The translations under genes were made by a program, and so were the position numbers. Shown here piece by piece: positions 9,872-23,150 of a stretch of DNA of 64,000 bases (position 1 is the stretch's first letter; each line of letters opens with the position of its first letter). The notes beneath the pieces were generated by a model that did no database searches, was not told the origin of the DNA, and saw nothing but the letters and a program-made list of their open reading frames with translations. Source of the stretch: Maylandia zebra (Eukaryota > Chordata > Actinopteri > Cichliformes > Cichlidae); NCBI RefSeq assembly GCF_041146795.1, contig NC_135168.1, forward strand, positions 14,250,131 through 14,314,130, given 5' to 3'.

Positions 9872-12583
9872 TTGAGGGGGAGACTAATAATGGACCTTGG
9901 CTGACGGTCTAGTGGTGTCAGACGGACGGCCAGGAGCTCGACTGAGTGATGGGCCCCGAAATAGGAGAGGTAAGCACCGCCTGTTGAGTGATGTCCAAAG
10001 GTGCTGAATTGGAAATTGAGTTAAATTAAATGTTCACTCAGTGGGGCTTCTGGTCTGTCCGGGGTGATTTTGGGGTAATTAGTTTTAAAGGCAGGGAATA
10101 GTGAACTGAGTAAATGTATTGCTGTTTATTTTGAGAGTGAACTGTTGAGTTAAGAGGTTATGTGTTTAAGTCTATACGGTTTAAAAGGTTTAAATGTGGG
10201 TTGACTGGGAATGCCAGCCAGTCAATCGGTAGTGTAGGGGATTTGATCCAATCGATTAGCAGAGACGCGGTCTTGGGCTTCAGATAAATGAAACTGGATG
10301 GCAGGGGTCCAACAGTGAGGCTTTTAAAACAAGTAAATTCGTTTAGGACTGAGAGCGCGGCTCTCTAAGAATGCAGTTGTCCAGCAGGTGGCGCTGACCC
10401 CTAATCGCGGACGCGTGGTTAGGTTCTAGCCTGGAGTGACCTTCCACGGAGATTCGGACGCCCGTTAACAGGTCAGGTAATCTACGAGTGATTGCCTTCT
10501 ACTGCATTGATTGATTGACAGAGTCGGACTCGGCTGTATCCTGTTAACATTGGGGCTTGGGAACTTTAAGTAAAGCCAAAAGCGTGATCTGGGATAGTTC
10601 ACGCGGCTGGTGGAGGTCCCGGTTTTTCCTGGTGGGGAAGCAGTTATAAATTACTAGGACTTAGGAATCTGACCGTTTTCAAGGCGGCGTACTTGAAACG
10701 TGTAATTGATCAGTAAGGGCGCGGCCCTGGGCTTAGAGGCTTTTTAAATTACTCAAAAGTTTAGGAACACCGCTAGAGACATAAACGAGATAAGTGGTTC
10801 TGGCATGCGGTGTGTTTATGTCTATACGGGCCCGTATATAAATAGAATGTAAATTACTTGTGTGCGTGTGTGTGAATAAAGTGTAAATTAGTGTATAAAC
10901 TGTCATCTTGTTAAATCTGAAACTGCCTGTTGAAAAAAGGAAAACTCTTTTCTCTTTTCTGTTCTCCCTCTGAGAAGGGATTTTGTGTGTGTATGTGTGC
11001 TGGAGGGATAAAAAAAAAGAAAAAAAAGAGAAGAGTAGAGAAACTCTCTGTGTTGGAGGAAAAAAGGTTGGGGCTGTGTGTGTGTGACAGGAAGTGTGCA
11101 TGCCCATATAAGAGTTAAGCTCTAGGCAGGAAAAAAGGAAAAGTGTCTCTCTCTCTCTCTCTCTGTCTCAAGCAGCTGCAAGAAGGGGGGCCTGTAACCC
11201 TGCATTGAGTGTGTGTATGTGCACAGAGAGAGAAGGAGAGAAAGGGGGGCCAGCGTGCGTCCATTTAATATTAAAGGAAAAAGTGCAAAACTGTTTTTTC
11301 TCTGTTACTTTGGGGGTTGAATGGGCTTGAGGCCATGGAGACTTTAAGGAAAGAAATGAAATGATATTAATTGTATGTTTTAGTGTGTTAATACAGGTTA
11401 CAGATAAATAAAGGTGGACTTCTCTCAACCTGGAATTTTGAGTACGGCGCCAAAACCAGTAGAGTAGTATAATTGGGAGAAAACAGGCCAGATTTTGGCT
11501 TAAAATTTTACAGCTTGACCTGGCACTTGTCCCTATCCTGAGAAGAAGTACAAAAGGACAATTAATCTCCTGATGAAGACCAATAGAACATCGTGAACTT
11601 GAGAAGAATTTACAAGCAGCCGAAAATAGTGCAACTGAACTGTTAACCAAACTGACATGCACTCTGAGTTACAGGCTGGACAGTTGAACGGTGGGAAAGC
11701 ACTGGACACTGATTGTCAGATTTGCCATGCTTGGAGTAATCGTGAAAGAGACGATTGAAAGCATCAACAGAGAAGAAGAAACCACGTGATGGAAATGCAC
11801 GGTGGACTGTAGGCTGGCTGGGATTTAATCCAGAAGGAAATACTGAAGAGAAACGGAGAGGTCACGGACTGTGCTGGAGAATTCTGGACCACAAAAGGAC
11901 ACTGAGAGAAGAGGACGGGAACCAGTGGAGAGGTGAAGCTTGACTGCGAAAATACAGGGTATAATTAGATTGAAATGAAAGCCTGAACTCATGATGGTGT
12001 TTAGAGATGTCCACTAGAAAACTAAAAGAGGTAAACTGAAGAAGATAAAATAAAGAAAGAAAATAACTGACAATTAAATGAGTGAATGGAAAACACACAT
12101 ACACAAAGTGTTACATGTGAAATTATACTCTTATAAAGAATCAGAAGTGAGATAGTTTTGAATGAAGAAATCAGTGAAACGATGCATGAATTCACTCTGA
12201 ATATAACATATAGAGGCAATGAAGAAAGCAGCTTACACTCACTGAACATTAACAAAAACATATAGGAGGCGCAACGAAGACCTGCTTACACTTATGAACT
12301 TGACATAAGCTGGTATTTCTGGCCAGAGGGGGAAACGGGTAGCTTAAGTACTCATGATGATAATAAAATGTCTCAGTTATGTTTTTTCAGGTGGAAAATA
12401 AACAGACCTGGATCAATTCTCCACGTGCAGCGGTCGGGAGGAAAAACCTATAGGTTAACTTGACTGGATATGTTAAGGCAAGTTTCTGGTTGAATTGTTC
12501 ACAGCGCCATGTCTCGATGAAACCTGACAAGTGGGCCCTAACTTCTGGCTGAGGACCAGGAATGCTGTTAATAAGGTGGGAAC

Positions 12584-13572
12584 TGTTAAGGTTCACAATT
12601 GAGGAAGGAGAGTACAAACCACCCTTGGTCCAGAAGCTCTTGGTCAAACAATGATTTTAATGAACACACGTGTGGGAAGACACTCTGTACGCAGACAGCC
12701 AGTAGTCCTCGACTTAATCAAAGCATAAACAGATATTTTATAGCATCAGGGTTTGATTTACTGACGCCCCTTCATGCGTCACAGATACATTTTATACATA
12801 GATCAGATCAACACCACAATGGCTTTTCACCCAGAAGATCATCTTCTATTTTCATGGCTGGTACTTTCCGTTCTTATCTTAAAGTGAATTGTTCCTCTTT
12901 CTTGTCGAGACAACAAGGACGGTTCCTCTTTTACCGAGACACTTTTGCAGTTACAACCAGACATGACTAATCTCTCCTCTAAATAAATTTAACTCATGTG
13001 TGTGTGTCACGACCTCACATGCTCTTTCTCAATTCACCTGTTGCACTTCTGACCTTTCACCAGACCAGAGGCTCACTGAGACTATGTGTATGTCTTCTAC
13101 TAAATAAATGTTTTAACCAAGAACTTCTACTTAAAAGCTTAATATAAAATGATCTGATATATAAGTGTTTTGTAAGCATGTATTGCAATTCCTTCTATGG
13201 CTCCAAGTCACTTGCACAATAGATTGTTCGAACATCGCGCCGAACAAAGCTTCCGACCCCCAATTAATTGACCGAGCTCCAACTCTTTAATAAGCACAGA
13301 TATGCATTGTGTATAAAATAGTCATAACTGCTTAAGGCCTTCTTAAAGCTATCTGTTACATTGTTAAAGCCTCGTCTTAGCCTGCTGCTCAAAATAACTT
13401 CCACTTCTGCAAAACTCTCCAAGCCTGTTTCCTGTCCTGTTACTTTTAGCCTTTCTGAAAGACACACTGTTCAACCCCTGAATGCAATATAAACTCCAGA
13501 TTATATTATTAATGCAATGGTAATGATGACAATTATTTAACAATAGCAGTAAAATAATTTCCCTGCTCCACA
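12584..13572. mobile_element. Solo LTR inserted in LTR element copy 1
   Basis: Starts TGTTAAGG and ends CTCCACA, flanked by a 4-base direct repeat GAAC (12580-12583 and 13573-13576). The relative at about 36661-36695 reads straight through this site (GTGGGAA joined to AAATTTGGG), so the 989 bases are an insertion. No coding frame. TG...CA ends plus the short target duplication fit a solo LTR left by recombination. The orientation is not certain. Confidence 0.6.
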
Positions 13573-14464
13573 GAACTTAAAATTTGGGTTAGCAAATTGG
13601 GGGAAGAAAACTGACGGCTCAAGTGGAGAAATGTGTAGGAGTCTGACAGACTGCAAGAGCAACACATGCAAATTCACATATATAAGCAGAAAATGCATTA
13701 ACCTCATAAGGACAAGCATAACGATTAATGCATAAACATTAATTAAACCTGGCTAAGAACACAAACATACACAAGGAAGAAACAGCTTACATACGTGTGC
13801 ACGTACAAGCAGGGTTAAAGCAGCGACACTTAACATACACCTGTTTTTAAAAGGATATTGTTTATCCACTACTGACAAATAAACTCTCTGGGGTGCAGAA
13901 CAACAACTTAATTTGGAAAGAAAAAGACATTGGTCTGATGATTAAGTGAGGACACGACAAATTTAGTGGTTAAAAGGGTCGAATTGGGACATGTTTTTGT
14001 TGATTGTTTAAGACAAATGACTACTGAATGATAGAAAATTCCTTTTTAGGTTTCTAAACAGGATCTTAAGAATTTTAACACGTACCTGTGTTGTCCTGCC
14101 AACTTGGGGGGTTATGAGTTGATTATAGGGTGAGAAAAAACAAAAAGGGGGGAGAGGAGGCCCCGTTGTTTCTCCCCTCTCCGAATAACACAGCCAACAC
14201 AACATCATTTTCCTGTTCGCCTGTTTTTGTTTTTTCTTTATGAAAAGCCGAGGCTGACCTGGACTCCTACCCTCCCCTCTACCATCGTTGCCCTTTCCGC
14301 TACCATCTTTGACCCACAACAACGACCGGAAAATGTCAACAGTGCTGCAGGAATGCGATCTCATGCAGCAGAGACGGAGAGCACTAAACCTAAAGCCCGT
14401 TTCACTACACGGGGGAAATTCCCAGACTGCGTCAGCTGACAGAGCTGTGACGAGACGCACATGG

Positions 14465-14680
14465 AGCTAGGAGGAAAAGGGAGGGTGAGCAAAAGAATGC
14501 TGACCTCTGAGAAGAACCGAACAGCAGAGCTGCAGAAGGCCGTGGAGCAAAGTAAGGACAACATAAATAGACTCTGATCTGACGTGGAAGGAAAAGACTG
14601 AGGTTTTTGCCCTCAGTAAGAGCTTAAGGTATCAGAAGCAGAAACTGAGCATGGCTCCAGAGGAGCTGGCTGCTAATTGA
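14465..14680 (+). pseudogene. Broken coiled-coil coding remnant
   Basis: Read with frameshifts, this gives a charged helical stretch (SEKNRTAELQKAVEQSKDN, then SKSLRYQKQKLSM and APEELAAN) with stops between. It could be a decayed structural ORF of the LTR element or captured host sequence. It has no counterpart in copy 2, where 14130-15770 is replaced by about 550 bases. Identity unknown. Confidence 0.25.
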
Positions 14681-17226
14681 ACCCATCAGTCAGACTTGGA
14701 GTCCCACATACAGGACTTGAAATCAGGCGGCAGCTACAGAAGCAAAAGGGTCAAGTTACAAGGAGAAGATGCAGGCAGCTGCAACAACGGATGCAAACAG
14801 ACCCAAAGAGGAGGGCAGGACCCCAGGGCATGCTTCAGGCCGCTGGTTTACCCAAACAACAGAACAGGAAGGTGATGAACAAAACACACACTTCTGCATG
14901 CGCCGACTTGGAAAAAGAGAAACACACACATGAACACTTATGCACTCGTTGAGTGAGTGAAAATTGATACACACCCATGCACCAAAATCAAAATGTTGAT
15001 TCAATTCACTAAGAAGTGACACACAATGCTCCAGCTGCTGCAATGAAGAATGCTTTATTGACAAAGGCTCAATGCTGCACACAACAAATCCAAATACAGA
15101 ATCTGTTACAATAATAATAAGCCCAGAGGGCATTTGTGTGGTTTGGGGAGCAGAGTCCAGAGCAGTTTGGTTATGAAAACGATGCCCGTGCGAGATATCT
15201 GGGGCTTAAGGCCTCGACTCAATTGTTTACTGTACACTAAAAAAAGAGAAGAAGAGAAAGCTCTGTTGTTGAACACGATTGCCTGAGGTATTAAAGATCT
15301 GTACTAAATTCTGGTTTCCAGTGTGAGAAAAGTCACGCAGTGCCAGTCTTAGAGCTAGGTTGAGTGATGATTCTAAATTAGTGTAAGTAAATCATTGTAG
15401 ACCCCTTCAAGTTTCATGATAACTAGGATCTAGACTTTGTTGAACCCTAGGCAATTTGAACAGGTAAAATCTGAGTGACCAAGTAGCAGTTGAATGAAAG
15501 TTATTGAATGAGTGTTGGGGTAAACTGCCAGAGTTAAGAGCACTAAAACATTTCAAGAGCTCAAATTACATAATATGGAAATGGTTCTATTTTGTTGCAC
15601 GAACGCAAAATATATAGGTTTATGAATATGAAAAGGTTGAGGTGGTGTTGATTTGACTCTGTGTAGGTTTAGGTTGGTATTTTTACTGATAGGAGGAATA
15701 TTCAGTGACAAGTCCTAAGACCCGGGCGTCTGCATTTTTGTTTTTGTTATCTTTCATTTTATTTTGTTCTATATTTTGAACAGTGCACTGATTTTGGTTT
15801 GTGAATCTTTTCTTTAAGCAGATCTGCACATCGGAAATTACAAGCATTACACGTCGGCGAGAAAATTGTTGTAAGTGAGTATTCTCCGCATTGAAATGGG
15901 TTCTGGAGGAAACACTTATGGGGACAATTAGAAACGAGAGTCCCTGTCTAAAAAAGGATTCAGCGAGGTAATCCGATCTCAAGTTCTTGTTTTTCTTTTT
16001 GAAATGAGCTCATTTTGCTGAGGGCGGAAATCTAAATGCGGCGATGGTTTCCACTATCAGCAAAGAAAGAAAGAATGGATGGAAATAAAAACAAACGGAC
16101 TGACTGGTAAAAGATGACAAGACTTGACCATGACTCAAGGTTAACCTCCACCTAGATAGGATAAAAGGGTGGATGAATTTATGTGTTTCTTTCTACAGGA
16201 GCAGAAGGAGGACAGCGACATCTGAGGTTGCATGACAATTTAACTTTAACTTTCTGTGTATGTGAAATTGTGTGTACACACTTGCGCAGCGTTAACACTC
16301 TCTTTTTAAGTTGACAAGTGGTTGATGCTTGCCAATAAGTTTTTTATTACAGGATTTCTGGGCTGATGTGTGAAGAAACGGTGTTTTAGGTTAGGAGTTG
16401 GTGATGCCATTACACTGTATTCTTGGGAGGGTGTTGGATAAGACACATCCTGTCTTGAAAACTGTGATGTTTTTTACAGGAAATCTTTTATAGCATCTCT
16501 GGGAGGTAGATGGCTGACCGCGGTCAATGTGCTGCTAATGTTTGCTTTGCTTTGTTAAGAATGCGTGAGGAGAAAACAGACAAGTGACATGAAAACAAAG
16601 AATAATAATAAAACAAATAACAAATTTGGGGACAGTTTGACATAGAGCTCACTAACTGGCCAATTAGGGGGCTCTTGGAGTAACATTGCCCAAAGGGTGA
16701 ATAAAACAAATTGCGGCAATAATAGTGATTTAATGATTGGAGAAAACCGGAACATGATACTTGTCTGTTGTGCTGAATCTCTTATTACTCTTATGATTTG
16801 CAGGTGGTTGTAAATAAGCTGTTTGATTTAACAGGTTTGCTTTTTAGCTGAATTGGGAGTTAAAGGAGCTTAACAGGTAACTGCTGACTAATGTTTTACA
16901 CAGGGTTACAGGTTGGCGGGAGAGTGTTTTAGAGAGGATGTGTAGTGTTCTTGTGCAGTTTGCAGTGGGGAGATTGCAAAATACAACTAGAACAATTAAT
17001 TGAGACTAATTAAAACTAACCTGACACTGAGGAGGTTCTATATAAGGAAGAATTAAAACAGGTATAAAGTGCATTTGATCTTTAATTGCAGGTGTGACCA
17101 TGAAGATTTTTGGTACGTATTGCAGGTTGTTGCTCATTATAGAATTGTGCTCAGGTTCATAAAGGCAAAAGCTATATAGGGGGTCTATGATTTGGTTTGT
17201 GTTTTAATAATTTAGGTATGGCAAAA

Positions 17227-18330
17227 TTAAAGGTTTTTAGACAATTTACGGGACCAGTGAGAAGCTGGATCAGGGAGAGTGACTGAGGCAGATATTGAGC
17301 TGTCAGTGTTTTTATATAACATTAAAGTCCCTGAGGGTATGGCACCAAGCACCATTGAGAATTCCCCAACACTGTTTGACAAGTTTGACGAGCATCTTGA
17401 CTTTTGGTCTTTGGATATTAACAGTCCTGGATATGTGACTTCTTGTTTAACAGAAATGTTACAGAGAGCATTTGCAGTGCAGCCTTTAATTGCTAGTAAT
17501 TCACATTTTTTAGATTTCGACATAAAGCAGATGCCTCAGAGAAATCACTAATAACACTAAGGGCTGGACGGATTTGATTTGCATTCTTCAAGAAGAGTGT
17601 GGTGTCATCAGCTAGCTGGCTGATGATGAGCTCCTTATCAGCTGTGCTGATTCCTTGTATAACAGGTCAAATCTCGGGGTGGAGTCTTAATCATTTTAAT
17701 TGAGCTATTGCCATTCGTGTACAAGGTTTTGATAGCTTTACAGAAAAATGCCAAATTTTTCCAAAGACTGGAAAATAAATTGATGTTCAATTGTATCAAA
17801 AGCCTTTTAAAAATCCAGGAAGAGAATGAAGCTATAGTCAGATACCAAATCAGAGTAATCAAGTAGATCTAAAACCAGTCTCATGTTCTTAGAAAGGTGT
17901 CTGTTTCTCATAAAGCCTGATTGTGTCTCATCGATAATTGTGTCCAAGAACTCTTTCATTCTGTTAGCAAGTACTAAAGCCATAATCTCATAGTCATCAT
18001 TGAGCAGACAGATGGGTCTCCAATTATCAATAAGAAGTAAGTCTTTGTTTGGCTTTGGAATAAGTGTTATGAGACCCTGAGTAAGAGTAGGAGGGAGGAT
18101 GTTATTCTCTACACTTCCTATGAAAAGCTGCAGTAAGAACGGAGCCAGGAGATTAGAAAATGATTCATAAAACTCTGCAGTTAAACCATCTGTGCCGGGA
18201 GATTTGTTGGCCTTAAGTGCAGAAATAGGATTACAAACGTCCTCCACAGTCAGAGGGCTGTCACAGTGACTTCTATCTTCCACAACAATAGTTTTTAGGT
18301 TTTTAATATTATTGAGAAACAGCGTTGAGA
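17227..18330 (-). mobile_element. L1/Tx1-like LINE fragment, copy A
   Basis: Minus-strand RT: the frame 17807-18283 reads SPGTDGLTAEFYESF, LITLIPKPNKD, NWRPICLLN and DETQSGFMRNRH, the RT fingers and palm of the L1/Tx1 group, then stops after FILFLDF. Downstream, 17227-17530 carries a later ORF2 segment (KKCELLAIKGC). Both ends are truncated. A (TA)n tract at 18332-18355 marks the upstream edge. The same RT piece is at 44671-45470. Confidence 0.85.
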
Positions 18331-21104
18331 CATATATATATATATATATATATATTCTACTTTTCTAAATGATTGACTATTTCAATGGAGAACCTAAATG
18401 ACACGGACCCGTGTTTGTTATTACATATCTCTATTTTGAATGTGACAAGTCTATCATTGCCTGTTATTCATAGGTATTAACAGAGTTTTTGGCCTTTTTT
18501 TCCTCTATAACAGTTAATTGACTCTTTACAGTGGCCTGCTATGGTTAATAATAACATGTTCAGTCATGAGTGAAATCAAAGCTTTTCTTCACTTTAGCAT
18601 TTAACATTCCCAACAATATAATGTGATACCTTAATTAAAACATGGCTAATAAAACACAATTTTCTTAATGCAAACATCAGTGACTCAACATTAGCAACCA
18701 AAGGGTTCAGTCTGCAGCTCACACTCATGTGAAGCTACAGCCTCCCCCTTTAGTCTCTGTCATCCTTCTGCTCCTGCACAAACAAAGCAAGACAAAACCT
18801 CCACCCTTCTTCTACAGGCTGGGTGAATTGTTGTGGACATTCACTAATCCTAAAGTCGGCACCGTTTTTGTCTCAGTATCAAGTCAGTTAAACTTTTAGT
18901 CGTCAGTCCATCACAGTCCAGTCACATGCATACATCCACACACATTCATACCAGATATTGCTGATAATGGAGTCTCACGCGCAACCTATTCGAGCCTCCA
19001 TCACCAGCAAGATGACGTCATCATTTTAAAGGAAACAGTTCCTTGTTTTTGGACTGGATTGACTCGCTGCAATCCTTTTAGGCTCAGGACTTCTCATGTG
19101 ATCAATGTCACATATAAGTGAATTTCTCCCAAGCCCATTATAATCATGGAGAAAAACACTTTGCCACTGTTTCCAGTAAGAATATTTTATAGCGCTTTAA
19201 AGTTCAACCTCTCAGGTCTGGATTAAAGAGCTGATTTGTTAAATCGGGAACTCACAAAATACCAAAATATCACCACCGGTGGATCACACCTCTCAGATGT
19301 TCTTATCTCAGTGCACTGTAACAAAAGCACAAACAAACGCAACCAATAAAATACTAATAAAGTAACAAATACTGGGGCCCATTGCAAACATGTCCAAGCA
19401 TAAAACCATCTTTCTCTCTCTTAGAGAAAGAAAACAATCCAAACCTCACTGATAAAATCAACCTAGTGTCAAGCAAAACCCAAAAATCAACCAAAACTTC
19501 ACCAGAAAGTTTTCCTCCCTCCCGGGACAATATTGTGCAGGAATACAGGCACCGTAACTCCTTTTGCACTGACAAAAACATGTTGGATTGACTTGATTCA
19601 ATAGTGGACACTGGTTGCACACAAAGGTTTTGCTTTGGCAGAAACTTAAACAACTGAGTTAAATCAACACAACCTTTTCATATTCAGTAAAGCTGCATGT
19701 TGTGTTCATAAAACACGATTGAAACATGTTCAGATGGAGTAAGTTGAGCTCCTGGAACATTTTAATCCTTCAATTGAAATTGAATGGGTCTACAACAACT
19801 ACCATCCTCCTATCTCTATCCTGGTTGCAGCAGGGCTGGGAAATAACCCTGAAGTGATGGGTTACCAGGCAGGGTACACCCTGGACAGCTCACCAGTCTA
19901 TCAGATAGAAACACACAGCGGTTTACATTCATGGATAATTTAGCCCAGGACCTTCTTACTGTGGAGCAACAGCACTAACCAGCATGCCAACAATGGAGGA
20001 AATACAGGAAAGCTATGATTTCCTGTATTTGAGGCAGAATTATTTTGTTCTTGCCCTTGACAGGTTAATCCACAATAAATAGCAACAGCATGCATGTGGT
20101 GTGTGTGTCGTTGTCTGCCTCTTATAACTCCAGTGATTTTCCTGTAGTTTGAAATCTTATGCGGTGTTGACACAATAATTTGTTGTAAACCAGGAAATTC
20201 CCAACTGTGGTAGAAAGCACAGCTTAGCCTCAGCAAATGTTCAAAGAAAAGTCGTCACTTCCTGATTTCTGCTTCACTGATAAATATTGTCACACTGGGG
20301 TTTTTGCAAATGATATCAGTGAGCACTGTGTGGCAGCTGGAGTCAGACAACTGAAGCTCCCACAATCAAGACCACAAACAGCTTTCAAAGGAGATTTGAA
20401 GCTTTTCTGGCAGCAAGCTTCATGATTTATGGGACTGGAACTGGAACAGAAACTACCTGATCACCAATGGAGAGCTGGCATGGAATTATTTTTATGACAT
20501 TTTATCAAAGTTATAAATAAGCATGCCCATTAACACATAGTGAGTGAGCATGTTGTCTTCCCACGCAGTGAACAGCGGATGCTAATGTTTCTGTCACTTT
20601 TTACAGAGTCAAACTCAAAGTAAGGTCAGTGCTTCCACGCTTTAAACGCTGCACGCTCACACTCTCTCCACACTCGATAGATTATCCATTGTTCATCTGC
20701 ACACAGCTGCGGTTTTAGTAACGCAGTAACGCAGCGTGCTTACGGCAAAGTAACAGTAATCTAATTACCTTTTTTGCAATAGTAATCCCTCACTTTACTC
20801 GTTTCTTGAAAAAAGTAATCGGATTACTTCCCATCTCTGGTTGGAGCTGTGCACTTGTGGGTTCAACCTTGTGTACACGTTTATCTTTGCTGTGTGTACT
20901 TGTACCTCTGAGTGGAAGCTGAACTCTTGAGTTCGAGTATCGAAGCATCAGCTGTGACGTTAAAGTCCAAACAGCTCGTTCATTTGACGTGCAAATGAAC
21001 GAAGGTAACGCCGTTTTCATGTGGATGTGTCACTGAGACACTTTCCACATCCACAGCTCACAAAATGGGAAAACTATAGAAGTATAACAATGAAGAAGTT
21101 ACTA

Positions 21105-22161
21105 TGTTACGGGTCCCAAGGATGAAGACCTCGATGACAAATATGTTACCTGTAAAAGCAGGTGAAGAGCAGAGTAAGGAAGACACGATGCGTCTCTGCT
21201 TTCCTCCAGAACGTGTCTGAGTCTGATTTATTTCACACAAATAAATGCTATAAAACACTAAACATGAGCTTTCAATATACTGTTCAGCTGCTTCCTCATT
21301 CACATCAATTACATTTACTTATTTCACAACATCAGTGAAATATACTCTTTTTAACTGGTTCAGTTTCTCAAGTTCACACTTCTTTCCATAACAGCTACAT
21401 CCTTTTATCATATCAATAAACACATCACATTGTCTTCTGCAGTGTCTTACTGGCTAAACAGTTCTATTCAATAACAGCATTGGTAAATACATTACATTTG
21501 TTCCCTCCAGTAATTTACTGGCAAAATCACTATTTAGTGCATCATGAAACACAGCTTGTTGAATCAACCCATGAATGCCTCTGTTAGCTACACAGAGTTG
21601 CTCAGAGTGCTTGTGTTACACTAGCTAATCTACTCAGTCACTTTAACAGAACTATTAACATTCACATCTCACAGAACTGATTTGATTGGAGCATTACAAC
21701 ACGTTTGCACAGAGCATAGGAGCGCACTGACTCTGCTTCACGAGCGCTCCACCTAACGAGCGGGCTCGCGGTGCGGTCGCGCGGGACACTCCTCTGGTTT
21801 TCTCCCGTGTTTACATATAAATAACTTTGGCGGACCGCCTTAACTCTCCCATTCACATTAACGTGGGTAACCATGGTGACAATAAACAACATTTTCGGTG
21901 CGAGCACCGTGTACCGACCTGTAAAAGCAGGTGAAGAGCAGAGTAAGGAAGACACGATGCGTCTCTGCTTTCCTCCAGAACGTGTCTGAGGAAGCAGCGG
22001 AAGGTGGGCTCCACTTACTGCTCCCCGAAACCCCGGAGCAAGCACCAAAGTTCCGCCCTCACTGCTTTCTAACATAAAATGAATCCCTGTTACATGGATT
22101 TTCTATCCTCTTAAAGAAACGGAAAATAAATACATATAGCAATGAAAAATGTCCCGTTACA
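21105..22161 (-). mobile_element. LTR-like element with inverted ends, copy A
   Basis: About 1057 bases with matching inverted ends (minus strand begins TGTAACGGGACA and ends GGGACCCGTAACA), the TG...CA form of an LTR. A GC-rich stretch at 21720-21800 could be promoter-like. A 73-base segment occurs twice inside, at 21148-21220 and 21917-21989. No target-site duplication was visible. The same element is at 48860-49915. Solo LTR is the best guess; a non-autonomous DNA element is possible. Confidence 0.45.
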
Positions 22162-22842
22162 TGAGTGTTTTACACAAAATAATATTAATGTGGTCATTCC
22201 CTCACAGGGGTGCCACAACTACACTGCTGTTTTGACAGAGACACAGTGTGTTTATCTAACTTGGCTGAAGCCAAAGTTCTCCAGACAAATTCAGTCTGTT
22301 TCTGCCAAGTGTGAACTCACTGGATGAGCGCCAGATACACAGAATCAAAAAGGGATAAATTACTTTTCTTATGTCATGTTCCCGTCACAAACTGGCTCAA
22401 GGAGAGGGGAAGCAGGAGTCCACAGATGAAATGTTCCTATAAATAAAGTGGAATTTATTCAAACTTTACCAAAACTTCAACACATCAAATACAAGCAGTT
22501 CAGCAGGGAGTGGATGTGTGTTGCATGTGCCAGGTGGATGCAGAGAGAGGCCAGGGCCACGTTCAAACCTGAACACGCTGCACAGTGTTTTGTTCCATTT
22601 GTTAGGGATGAATGAAATGCTTCCTTGAAAGGATGTGTGCAGTCACCAGTGGGCGTGGAAGCATGTGCGCCCTCATTTGGTGGGTGTGCAAGAAAAGTCA
22701 TCCTGTCACACAGCAATGCCTACATAAATCACACCACTCTGCTTAAAATAATAATGTTTAGTGAAGCAGGTGAAGCAAAGGGCTGCTTTTAATAGGCTGG
22801 GAGACCCAGGTGTGCTGCTTTAGCTGCTGAGCCTCTTATGAC

Positions 22843-23137
22843 AGAACAGCGGAGAGTGGTAAGAAGGGAGGAGGGGGTCTGGCTGTGTTTGTGAACGATA
22901 GATGGTGTAACTCTGGGCATTTCTCTATCAAAGAGACGCTATGCTGTAAGGACATTGAGCTGCTAGCGGTTAGCGTGAGACCGTACTATCTACCACGAGA
23001 GTTTACACACGTGATTATGATAGCTGTGTATGTCCCGCCCTCTGCTAACGCTGCAGCAGCCTGTGAGGTCCTGCACACTGTAACCAGCAGACTCCAAACA
23101 CAGCACCCTCAGGCCCTTTTCCTGATCTCTGGGGACT
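22843..23137 (+). mobile_element. L2-like LINE endonuclease fragment, copy A
   Basis: The plus-strand frame shares VFVNDRWCNSGH, DIELLAVSVRPY and VYVPPSANA with the endonuclease at 1-1194, from its middle up to SGD. It is truncated at both ends. At 23138 it joins a hAT element through the two extra bases AG, where copy B continues differently. Confidence 0.85.
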
Positions 23138-23150
23138 AGTGGGCCTAGTG

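Larger units (their letters stand above)
9600..17226 (+). mobile_element. ORF-less LTR-type element, copy 1
   Basis: The left part has 5' LTR/leader architecture: TATAAAAG at 9692-9699, AATAAA at 9775-9780, an LTR-like end ATGACA at 9849, then a primer-binding-like TGGTGCCGAAAC at 9854. From 12390 to about 16800 the sequence aligns in order with 36123-39010, though with much lower identity than the flanking duplications. No gag, pol or env-like frame was found in 7.6 kb; the longest frames lack domains. Conserved pyrimidine-AG sites (before 15824 and before 16200) look like splice acceptors. The right end is cut by L1 sequence at 17227. Retroviral or other LTR class is undetermined. Confidence 0.5.

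Noticed and set aside
11168..11662. 164-codon minus-strand frame in LTR element copy 1
   Set aside because: No motif, no counterpart in copy 2, compositionally ordinary; treated as chance.
21105..22161. Definite solo LTR call
   Set aside because: Ends are TG...CA, but flanking bases show no target-site duplication; kept only as LTR-like.
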